DNA of 64,000 nt from Paraburkholderia lycopersici (lineage in GTDB: Bacteria > Pseudomonadota > Gammaproteobacteria > Burkholderiales > Burkholderiaceae): the NCBI RefSeq assembly GCF_900096975.1, contig NZ_FMYQ01000021.1, positions 1-64,000 on the forward strand, written 5' to 3'. The notes below the pieces were generated by a model that ran no database searches, was not told the DNA's origin, and saw only the letters and a program-made list of their open reading frames with translations. Both the position numbers and the translations under genes were made by a program. Positions 25,426 to 32,631 of this stretch are shown here, one piece after another. The first letter of the stretch is position 1. Each line of letters begins with the position of its first letter.

Positions 25426-25451
25426 GACGTATCTCCTGGTGCGGAACATTT

Positions 25452-25467
25452 AGCGAAACGTGTGCCA
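25452..25467 (-). promoter_or_regulatory. σ54 (-24/-12) promoter of the amyloid-like operon
   Basis: On the minus strand TGGCACACGTTTCGCT matches TGGCACG-N4-TTGCW with the invariant GG and GC at the required 10-bp spacing and mismatches at only two positions. The expected start of transcription is near 25441, leaving a leader of about 16 nt with a good ribosome site. Two σ54 activators encoded beside the operon support it. Confidence 0.75.
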
Positions 25468-25973
25468 TCGCCCGCAATCCATTGATACGCTTCGAACCGC
25501 ACTATTTTCTGCAGATTTTGAATGGCGGATTTTCGCCAAAATGTTTCAGTGCTGAAACGCGAGGCCGTTTAAACCCGTCGGCAATGCCATACGGTTTCAA
25601 AGGAGAACGTTTGCGCGCAAGGCGCTTAAGTATTCGGAGAATGGAAACATCTGCAATTATTTCTGCACTGACAAAATGCCGCAACTGACCTGGAAACATT
25701 TCCATCGGTCCCTATAGCATTCGACCTGCATAAATTCTATCCAACTGCCACGAGCCTATAGTAAGCTTCAGAAAAAGCCGTAATACTTATAAGAAAAAAA
25801 GCCTGCAACCGGGCAAGTTGACACACACGCCACAACTCGGGGATTCACTGTCAGCAAAAGCATGCGCGTTCACTGTTTTTCAGACACGCGAAAGCCGCTT
25901 TTTGCTGCGTGTCTGTACATTCAGGTGCGTGCCGTCATTCCCAAACGATTGTGTTGGCAAGAGGATCTGAATA
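25468..25973. promoter_or_regulatory. AT-rich regulatory region with candidate activator sites
   Basis: This 506-bp spacer between the operon's σ54 promoter and the divergent activator gene holds no gene. It is much more AT-rich than the window. Dyads seen: GTTTCAG-TG-CTGAAAC (25543-25558), GTTTAAAC (25567-25574), TGGAAA-CA-TTTCCA (25691-25704) and CAGACACGC/GCGTGTCTG (25881-25889/25907-25915). The first three lie about 100-260 bp upstream of the predicted start, where σ54 enhancers are expected. An A7 tract at about 25793-25799 could aid bending. Confidence 0.55.
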
Positions 25974-27359
25974 ATGGAACCTGCAACGCGGCAATTGGTG
26001 TATGTGACGCGAAAACCGGTCGAAGCGTTGAACGAGCGGTTCCACGAGCGCGGCTGGCAGGTGGAAATCGTCGGCAACGCACGCGACGCGCGGCGCGCGC
26101 TACGTACGGGAACGCCCGCGGGGGGGCTGCTCGATCTTTCCTGCGAATTTCACCTGCACGAGATCGGCTCGTTCGAGCCATGCCTCACGCTGCCCAACGT
26201 GGGCTGGGTGGCCGCGACCACGACGGGCCAGTTGCAGGACGCTACGTTGCGCCGGCTCGTGCGCGATTACTGTTTCGATTACGTAACGGTCCCGTGGAGC
26301 GGCGAGCGCATCGTCGACTCCGTCGGGCACGCGTACGGCATGGTCTCGCTCGGCGAAGTCGCCTCGAACGACACCACGGGCGGCACCGAAGGTGAAATGG
26401 TCGGCTCGTGCGAAGCGATGCTGGCGCTTTTCCGCTCAATCCGCAAGGTCGCCATGACCGATGCGCCGGTGTTCATCTCGGGCGAATCGGGCACGGGCAA
26501 GGAACTGACGGCCGTGGCAATCCACGAGCGCTCGTCGCGCCGCAACGCGCCGTTCGTGCCGATCAACTGCGGCGCAATTCCGCCGCATCTGCTGCAATCC
26601 GAGCTGTTCGGCTATGAGCGCGGCGCGTTCACGGGCGCGAGCCAGCGCAAGATCGGGCGCGTCGAGGCCGCCAACGGCGGCACGCTCTTTCTCGACGAAA
26701 TCGGCGACCTGCCGATGGAAAGCCAGGCAAGCCTGCTGCGCTTTCTGCAGGAAGGCAAGATCGAGCGCCTGGGCGGCCACCAGTCGATTCCGGTGGACGT
26801 GCGCATCATTTCTGCCACGCACGTGGACATGCGCGCGGCGATGGTGGAAGGGCGCTTTCGCCAGGATCTGTACCACCGCCTGTGCGTGCTGCAAATCGAC
26901 GAGCCGCCGCTGCGCGCGCGCGGCAAGGACATCGAACTGCTCGCGCGGCACATGCTCGAACGCTTCAAGAAGGACGGCGGCCGGCGCCTGCGCGGTTTTT
27001 CTCCCGACGCCATCGCCGCCCTGCACAATTACAGCTGGCCCGGCAACGTGCGCGAACTGATCAACCGCGTGCGCCGCGCGATCGTGATGTCGGAAGGCCG
27101 GTCGATCACGGCGCGCGATCTCGAGCTCGGCGACTATGTCGAGGTGGTGCCGGTGTCGCTCGCCCAGGCACGCGAAGCCGCCGAACGTCAGGCTATCGAG
27201 CTCGCGCTGCTGCGCCACCGCGGACGTCTCGGCGACGCCGCCCAGGAACTCGGCATCTCGCGCGTCACGCTGTACCGGCTGCTTTGCGCGCACGGCATGC
27301 GCCACATGGAAAGCGAGCCGCTCGCGCCGCACCCGGGCGGCCTGGCTTCGGGCGGCTGA
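25974..27359 (+). CDS. σ54-dependent enhancer-binding activator (VpsR-like), paralogue B
   Basis: 461-aa regulator with an N-terminal receiver-like domain (1-130; GLLDLSC at the phosphorylation strand), AAA+ domain (GESGTGKE, GAFTGA, GGTLFLDEIGDL) and Fis-type DNA-binding helices (LGISRVTLYRLLCAHGM). It is nearly the same as the activator at 17044-18582 through the AAA+ domain but has a shorter N-terminus. Divergent from the amyloid-like operon across the AT-rich region. GAGGA precedes ATG 25974. The start-proximal inverted repeat at 25881-25915 may be its own operator. VpsR homologues respond to c-di-GMP; whether this one does is unknown. Confidence 0.9.
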   Translation: MEPATRQLVYVTRKPVEALNERFHERGWQVEIVGNARDARRALRTGTPAGGLLDLSCEFHLHEIGSFEPCLTLPNVGWVAATTTGQLQDATLRRLVRDYCFDYVTVPWSGERIVDSVGHAYGMVSLGEVASNDTTGGTEGEMVGSCEAMLALFRSIRKVAMTDAPVFISGESGTGKELTAVAIHERSSRRNAPFVPINCGAIPPHLLQSELFGYERGAFTGASQRKIGRVEAANGGTLFLDEIGDLPMESQASLLRFLQEGKIERLGGHQSIPVDVRIISATHVDMRAAMVEGRFRQDLYHRLCVLQIDEPPLRARGKDIELLARHMLERFKKDGGRRLRGFSPDAIAALHNYSWPGNVRELINRVRRAIVMSEGRSITARDLELGDYVEVVPVSLAQAREAAERQAIELALLRHRGRLGDAAQELGISRVTLYRLLCAHGMRHMESEPLAPHPGGLASGG

Positions 27360-27653
27360 GGCCGGCCGGGCGGGGCCGACCGGTTCGCGCCCCGGACGCC
27401 GGGTGCTCGCCGTCGTTCGTGCCGCGCCGTTTTTTTGCGGAGCTTCCTCGCGCTTTTCGCCGCTCGGGCCGCTCGGCCGCGATCTTCGTCCGGCTCCGGT
27501 GGGCCCGTCGGGCGGGCGTTCCTGACTTGACCCCGTTTCTTTCCGGTTCGCCGCCTTGGGTATGTCCGACCCGGGTTGCGCGCGCCGGGTAAAATCCCTC
27601 TTTTCCATCCTGAATCCGAACCGGGCCCAACCTGCCCGACGAGGGAACCGCGC

Positions 27654-28625
27654 ATGAAACAGTATCTCGAGCTCGTCCGCTCGATTCTCGACACCGGCAC
27701 CTGGCAGGAAAACCGCACCGGTATCCGCACGATCAGCCAGCCGGGCGCGATGCTGCGCTTCGACCTGCAGGCGGGCTTTCCGGCGGTGACGACGAAGAAG
27801 CTGGCCTTCAAGTCGGCCGTGGGCGAACTGATCGGCTTTTTGCGCGCCTCGCGCAGCGCCGCGGATTTCCGTGCGCTCGGCTGCAAGGTCTGGGACGCCA
27901 ACGCGAACGAGAACGCCCCATGGCTCGCCAACCCGTACCGCGAGGGGACGGACGACCTGGGCGACGTCTACGGCGTCCAGTGGCGGCGCTGGCCCGCCTA
28001 CAAGGTGCTCGACGCCGATGCCGCCGCGCAGCTCGCCGATGCCCGGTCGCGCGGCTATGCGCGAGTGGCGCAGTTCAGCGAGAACGGGCGCGGCAAGGTG
28101 CTGCTCTACAAGGCGATCGACCAGCTGCGCCAGTGCCTCGATACGATCATGAGCAATCCGGCTGACCGGCGGATTTTGTTTCATGCCTGGAATCCGGCGA
28201 TGCTCGAAGAGATCGCGCTGCCCGCGTGCCACCTGCTATACCAGTTCCTGCCGAACCCGACGAAGCGCGAAATCTCGCTCTGCCTCTATATCCGCAGCAA
28301 CGACGTGGGGCTCGGCACGCCGTTCAACCTCACCGAGGGCGCGGCGCTGCTGCATCTCGTGGGCCGGCTGACGGGCTATACGCCGCGCTGGTTCACGTAT
28401 TTCATCGGCGATGCGCACATCTACGAGAACCAGCTCGACATGCTTAACGAGCAACTGCGCCGGGAGCCCTATGCGAGCCCGCGTCTCGCCATCTCGGAGC
28501 GCGTACCCGAGTATGCGAAAACGGGCGTCTACGAGCCGGAGTGGCTCGACAAGGTCGAGCCTTCGGACTTTTCGCTCGTCGACTACCGCCATCACGAACC
28601 GCTCACCGCGCCGATGGCGGTGTGA
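27654..28625 (+). CDS. thyA: Thymidylate synthase
   Basis: 323-aa enzyme methylating dUMP to dTMP with 5,10-methylene-tetrahydrofolate. Seen: MKQYLELVRSILDTGTWQENRTGIRT, the catalytic Cys in LPACHLLYQF, and the C-terminal YRHHEPLTAPMAV. Longer than the 264-aa E. coli enzyme because of an insertion after about residue 85, as in the longer ThyA subgroup. ATG 27654 follows GAGGGAACCGC. The 294-bp spacer before it (27360-27653) contains no recognisable gene; a TAAAAT at 27590 may be its -10. Confidence 0.97.
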   Translation: MKQYLELVRSILDTGTWQENRTGIRTISQPGAMLRFDLQAGFPAVTTKKLAFKSAVGELIGFLRASRSAADFRALGCKVWDANANENAPWLANPYREGTDDLGDVYGVQWRRWPAYKVLDADAAAQLADARSRGYARVAQFSENGRGKVLLYKAIDQLRQCLDTIMSNPADRRILFHAWNPAMLEEIALPACHLLYQFLPNPTKREISLCLYIRSNDVGLGTPFNLTEGAALLHLVGRLTGYTPRWFTYFIGDAHIYENQLDMLNEQLRREPYASPRLAISERVPEYAKTGVYEPEWLDKVEPSDFSLVDYRHHEPLTAPMAV

Positions 28626-28678
28626 GCGGGCAGCATCGGCTGCTTCCGGCGTCGTGCCGGTGTGAATCCGCCAAAAGG

Positions 28679-28708
28679 AAGCCCGCGAACGGCGACGTTC
28701 GCGGGCTT
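28679..28708 (+). terminator. Bidirectional terminator between thyA and the FecR-domain gene
   Basis: A 10-bp GC-rich stem (GCCCGCGAAC / GTTCGCGGGC) flanked by AA/TT with a 6-nt loop, followed by TTTCCCGTTTTTT on the plus strand. It separates convergent genes. Confidence 0.8.
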
Positions 28709-28729
28709 TCCCGTTTTTTGGCGCGGCGA

Positions 28730-31204
28730 TCAGCCGTGATGGCGATCGTCGTGGTTGCCGCCGCCTGCGCGCTCCTGCGGGTGCGGAGCCGGCTGCGGCT
28801 GCGGATGAAACTCGGCATGCGGCTGCGGTTGCGGTTGAGGACGGAATTCCGGATGCGGTTGCGGCTGAGGCTGCGGGTGAAACTCGGCACGCGGTTGCGG
28901 TTGCGGGTGAAATTCCTGACGCGGTTGCGGCTGGATTTGCGGTTGCGGGTGAAGCTCGGCACGTGGCTGCGGCTGTGCACGGACATCCTGGCGAGGCGTT
29001 TGTGCCTGCGGATGGAATGCGGGGCGAGCCTCCGGCTGTGGCGCCGGCCGGATGGCCTGCGCTTGCTGCGGCATCTGCGGACCGTGCTGCTCCGCCACCG
29101 GTTCCGGCATTCGCTGGGGTTGCGGCTGGGGTTGCGGCTGCGCACGCGCCGCGTCGTGCGGCTCCTGCATCGCGACGGTCGGCGGCCGGCCAGCCTCGTT
29201 GCGGCCGGGTTGCCCGTGCATGGCCATCGGCGTATGCGGCTGCGTCCATGCCGGCTGACGGACCCCGTCCCGCAGGCCGTTCATCGCGCCCGGATCCGGC
29301 CGGCCCGCAGCCGGCACGCCCCCTTGCGTCCGTCCAGCGAACTGAGGCGGGCGTGGCACGCCATGGTCCTGCGCGGCGGCAGGCAGGCCCGGCTGGCCAC
29401 GCTCGGGGCCGTGCTGCATGGCGTTGGCGGCGTTGGCGGTCACTGGGGCGGGATGAGGTGCGCCGCCCGTCACACCCGGCTGGCCTGGCCGCATCCTCGG
29501 CGCGTCGCCCGGCCGGCTTGCCGAGCCGATCACCGGCGAATGCGGCGGCACGACGCGCACGTTCTGCGCTGGCCACGCGCCATGCGCGGCCGCGGCGAAT
29601 GGCGAGAAGGGCGCATGCGCGGGTGCCGCGACGCGCACCACCGGCGCGCCCGCGCCCGGTACGGTGCCACCGGCATGGGCGAAACGCTGCGCAAGATTGT
29701 CGCGGAACGCGGGCGGCGCGACCGGCGCGCGCGTCGCCACGATCTGGCGCTGGTTGAGCGCCGCGGGCGGCCGGTAGTCTGCGCGCCGCATGTTCGGACC
29801 GAAGCTGCCCTTGACGGGCGCGATGCCCGGCGTGCCCGGCTCGATCCGCGCGTTGCGCCATTGCTGCGGGTCGACGCGCTGCGCGAAACGCGAAACCGGC
29901 TGGCCATGGACGAACGCCGTGGCCGGCACGGCCGTCACCGCGCCGCGCACGCGATAGTTGACGTAGGTGTTGCGAACGTTGACGTCATGCCGGTAATGGT
30001 TGACGACGATGGTCTGGTTCACGCGATCGTAGTAGTGCGGACTCCAGTCTCCCCAGTGCGGGTGCCACGGCTCGCCGGGCCCGAGTGCGAACCAGGCGAC
30101 GCCCGCGGCCGCGACGCCGCCCGCCGCCAGGTCCACGCCCCAGTCCGGGCCGCCGTCCGCGCCGCCGACGAACGCAACCAGCGCCGGCGCATAGACGGGC
30201 GGCGCGCTCTCGACGAGCGGTCCGGGCACCCACGCCCACGAATCGTCGACGTAGGCCCAGCGGCCATAGTGATAAGGCGCGAAGCCCCACGGAGCATCGT
30301 CGACCCATGTCCAGCCCCACGGCGCTTGCCAGACCCAGTGGCCGTCGCGATAGGGCGCCCAGCCCGCGGGCACCGAAGCCGGCGTCCAGACTTCGCCGTA
30401 CTGAGGATCGCTGCGCCACGTGCCGTTGTTGTCGAGGTCCTGATAGCCGGGGACATCGCGCGAGACATAGCGCGCCGAGACCGAGCGGTCCTCGGCGTCG
30501 TCGCGTGCGAGCGCCCACTGGTCGAACGCATCGGGCGGCGGCGCTTCGTTGCTCGCCACCTGCTGCAGCCCGGTGCCGGAAAAGCGGATCTGCTGGCCGG
30601 CCGTCATGGGCATCTGGCCGTTCTCGCCGTACACGGTCAGATTGCCGCTGCGCACGGTGACGGTCGTCGTGCTGCCGTCGGGCGCGACATCCACGCGATA
30701 GTCGCCGGGGCTCGTCACCCCGAGCGCGAGGTTCGGCGTGTCGATCTCGTAGGACGTGCCTGGCGGGACGTCGCGCACGCGCGTCGAGAGCGTGCCTTGC
30801 GCGACCTTCAGCTGCGCGGTCCGGTCGTCGAGGGCCAGTACGTCGAGGCTCGTCTGCGCGCCGAGGCGCACGGCCGTCGAACCGATATGAAGCTCCGAGC
30901 GCCCGTTGGCGTCGTTCCAGAGCTGGTCGCCGGTCGTGAGCGGGCGGTTGAGCTGCGCGTAGGACCAGTCGCTCGCGCCGGCCGGTTCGGTGGTCACGGC
31001 GCCGGCCATATAGTCCAGACGCGCGACCCGGCCGGGCGGATCGCCGCTCGTGGCGGCCGCAGCGGGCGCGGCTTCGGCCGGCGCGGCTTGGGCGAAGACC
31101 GCGGGCGCGGCGGCGACGTTCAGCGCGGCGAGCGCAGCCAGGGCAAACAGCGTGCGGCGGGACGTGCGGTGAAACTGGGTGATCGTAGGCGTGCGCGTTG
31201 TCAT
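28730..31204 (-). CDS. FecR domain and DUF6600 exported protein with Pro/Gln-rich repeat tail
   Basis: 824-aa exported protein. A signal peptide (ALAALNVAAAPAVFAQA) is followed by a FecR-like β domain (about 50-220: WNDANGRSELHIGSTAVRLG, SYEIDTPNLALGVTSPGDYRV), then a Trp-rich DUF6600 region (about 255-330, VPAGWAPYRDGHWVW, WGWTWVDDAPWGFAPYHYG). The C-terminal 400 residues are Pro/Ala/Gln/His-rich, ending in many PQPQP-type repeats and a His/Asp/Asn-rich tip. Probably periplasmic or envelope-anchored; no σ/FecA partner is adjacent. ATG 31204 gives MTTRTPTITQ with a ribosome site (AGAGAGAA). The longer upstream frame overlaps the ArsR gene and is rejected. Confidence 0.8.
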   Translation of the reverse strand: MTTRTPTITQFHRTSRRTLFALAALAALNVAAAPAVFAQAAPAEAAPAAAATSGDPPGRVARLDYMAGAVTTEPAGASDWSYAQLNRPLTTGDQLWNDANGRSELHIGSTAVRLGAQTSLDVLALDDRTAQLKVAQGTLSTRVRDVPPGTSYEIDTPNLALGVTSPGDYRVDVAPDGSTTTVTVRSGNLTVYGENGQMPMTAGQQIRFSGTGLQQVASNEAPPPDAFDQWALARDDAEDRSVSARYVSRDVPGYQDLDNNGTWRSDPQYGEVWTPASVPAGWAPYRDGHWVWQAPWGWTWVDDAPWGFAPYHYGRWAYVDDSWAWVPGPLVESAPPVYAPALVAFVGGADGGPDWGVDLAAGGVAAAGVAWFALGPGEPWHPHWGDWSPHYYDRVNQTIVVNHYRHDVNVRNTYVNYRVRGAVTAVPATAFVHGQPVSRFAQRVDPQQWRNARIEPGTPGIAPVKGSFGPNMRRADYRPPAALNQRQIVATRAPVAPPAFRDNLAQRFAHAGGTVPGAGAPVVRVAAPAHAPFSPFAAAAHGAWPAQNVRVVPPHSPVIGSASRPGDAPRMRPGQPGVTGGAPHPAPVTANAANAMQHGPERGQPGLPAAAQDHGVPRPPQFAGRTQGGVPAAGRPDPGAMNGLRDGVRQPAWTQPHTPMAMHGQPGRNEAGRPPTVAMQEPHDAARAQPQPQPQPQRMPEPVAEQHGPQMPQQAQAIRPAPQPEARPAFHPQAQTPRQDVRAQPQPRAELHPQPQIQPQPRQEFHPQPQPRAEFHPQPQPQPHPEFRPQPQPQPHAEFHPQPQPAPHPQERAGGGNHDDRHHG
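28738..29150 (-). repeat. Degenerate GGTTGCGG-type tandem repeats coding Pro-Gln-Pro
   Basis: The plus strand shows many near-copies of GCGGTTGCGG, coding on the minus strand for PQPQPQP units interrupted by AEFHP or ELHP. There are no spacers or regular unit length, so this is a low-complexity coding repeat prone to length variation. Confidence 0.8.
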
Positions 31205-31413
31205 GTTCGTTCTCTCTCCACGGGCGCCTCTCGCGGTGTTCGAGGCACCCATGTCGGGCACTGTATCCGCCGCGCGTGTTTCCATGCACGCGGATTTGTT
31301 AGGGCTTATGCACGAGTTGTAACAGAACGTGCCGCCGTGAGAACGCATGCTGTTGCTGCCGAAATGGATGATTTCTTCCGCAATGTCAGCCGATTGCGCC
31401 GCCGGCCGGCGCG

Positions 31414-32127
31414 TTACGCACCCGTGAGCGCCTCGAATTCGCGCTGGCCCTTGGGCGTGATGCGCAGCACGCGCGGACGGCTCGTGCGCTCGATCCAGCC
31501 GCTTTCCGTCCACGAATCGAGCAGCGCCGCGCCGAGCGCCCCGCCCAGATGCGGCCGCCGCTCGCTCCAGTCGAGGCAGGTGCAGGCAAAGCGCCGTCGC
31601 CGCGCGCGTAGCGCCGCGACGTCGACGCCCCAGTCGGCGAGACGCGCCGCGCCTTCGGGCGTGGCTTCGAGCGCGTCGCCGTCGCGCACGAGCAGGCCGC
31701 TTCCCACGAGGCGCTCGAACACCTGCACGGCTACTTCGCCGGCCATGTGGTCGTAGCAGGTGCGCGCATGGCGCATCTCCAGCGGCACGGTGCGCGCCGG
31801 GCGTGGAGCCGGGCGCTGTGGCGCGGCGACATGTGCGACGTTCATGAGCGCCTCGATCGCGGCCGCGACTTCCGGTGTGGCGATGCGGTAGTAGCGATGG
31901 CGGCCGCGCACGTCGAGCGCGAGCAGGCCGCCGTCGGTCAGACGCGCGAGATGGCCGCTCGCCGCCGAGGGCGAGAGGCCGGCGATCATCGTCAGTTCGC
32001 CCGCGGGCCGCGCGCTCCCGTCCATGAGCGTCCAGAGCATGGCGGCGCGGCCGGGATCGGCGAGCAGCGCGGCGACGCGCGCCAGCCCCGGGAAATGGGT
32101 CGATTCGTCGGTGACGGGAAGATTCAT
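31414..32127 (-). CDS. ArsR-family winged-helix transcriptional regulator
   Basis: 237-aa regulator. An N-terminal winged helix (ADPGRAAMLWTLMDGSARPAGELTMIAGLSPSAASGHLARL, about 20-80) is of ArsR type. The C-terminal half has Cys/His clusters (MRHARTCYDHM, FACTCLDWSERRPHLGG) that might bind metal or a thiol-reactive ligand. It is about twice the length of a minimal ArsR. ATG 32127 has GAGGAG 6 bp ahead. A dyad GAAACG-N10-CGTTTC lies 75-96 bp upstream and may be its operator. Target genes unknown. Confidence 0.85.
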   Translation of the reverse strand: MNLPVTDESTHFPGLARVAALLADPGRAAMLWTLMDGSARPAGELTMIAGLSPSAASGHLARLTDGGLLALDVRGRHRYYRIATPEVAAAIEALMNVAHVAAPQRPAPRPARTVPLEMRHARTCYDHMAGEVAVQVFERLVGSGLLVRDGDALEATPEGAARLADWGVDVAALRARRRRFACTCLDWSERRPHLGGALGAALLDSWTESGWIERTSRPRVLRITPKGQREFEALTGA

Positions 32128-32201
32128 GGCGGCTCCTCGGTTTCTCGCGATGGCGTCGGCGGCGGCCGTGCACGACGCCGCGCCCGCGGTGTCACTGTAG
32201 C

Positions 32202-32223
32202 GAAACGGCGTATTCGACGTTTC
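32202..32223. promoter_or_regulatory. Dyad operator candidate for the ArsR-type regulator
   Basis: A perfect 6-bp inverted repeat GAAACG-N10-CGTTTC upstream of the regulator start and about 130 bp before the divergent small exported-protein gene. Centre-to-centre spacing of the arms is 16 bp, reasonable for a dimeric winged-helix protein. Autoregulation is inferred. Confidence 0.45.
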
Positions 32224-32354
32224 AGTTCGCGATGAAATGTCGATTGCAGCCGCCGATGGGATGGAGCCCACGCGGCGGATGCCGCGGAGAACCGGACTGC
32301 GGCGCATGAGAGCCCCGCGCTAGAATCATCGTTTTCGCAAGTGGTTTTCCCTTC

Positions 32355-32513
32355 ATGAAACGCTTTCTGGCTCGCTTCGTGGCTCCGCTCGCCGCCGCGG
32401 CGCTCGTGTCCTTGTGCGCGGCCTGCGCGCAAGGCGGCTCCGCGCCGTCGAGCGGCGCGAGCGGCATCACGATGTACGGCACGATCGACGAGGGCGTCAC
32501 GTTCCATAAGTGA
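32355..32513 (+). CDS. Small exported protein or lipoprotein, 52 aa
   Basis: A 52-codon ORF on the plus strand starting MKRFLARFVAPLAAAALVSL, with a clear signal peptide, then a Cys-containing cleavage region (CAACAQGG) that could be a degenerate lipobox, and a mature tail ending GITMYGTIDEGVTFHK. The mature tail resembles the first strand of Burkholderia porins (VTLYGxxDxG). A TAGAAT -10 is at 32320-32325. Divergent from the ArsR-type gene. Function unknown. Confidence 0.65.
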   Translation: MKRFLARFVAPLAAAALVSLCAACAQGGSAPSSGASGITMYGTIDEGVTFHK

Positions 32514-32631
32514 CGGCGCATTCGCCGCGCCGTCGCCAGCCCGGCTGGCAGAATTTGATGCCGGTTTGACCTGACTGCCACCCGCACGCATGCGATGATG
32601 CGGACATTTCGTCAGCATCGAGTTCACCGCC

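Noticed and set aside
25449..25449. Upstream ATG (25447-25449) as start of the first amyloid-operon gene
   Set aside because: It lies upstream of the predicted σ54 transcription start and has no ribosome site; ATG 25425 has AGGAG.
28738..29150. Possible CRISPR or VNTR array from GGTTGCGG repeats
   Set aside because: No constant repeat-spacer pattern; the units code for PQP runs in frame with the FecR-domain protein.
28541..31756. 1071-codon plus-strand open frame antisense to the FecR-domain gene
   Set aside because: Arg/Gly/Leu-rich translation with no recognisable domain. It is the mirror of a GC-rich coding strand with FecR and DUF6600 features on the other side, and no ribosome site was found.
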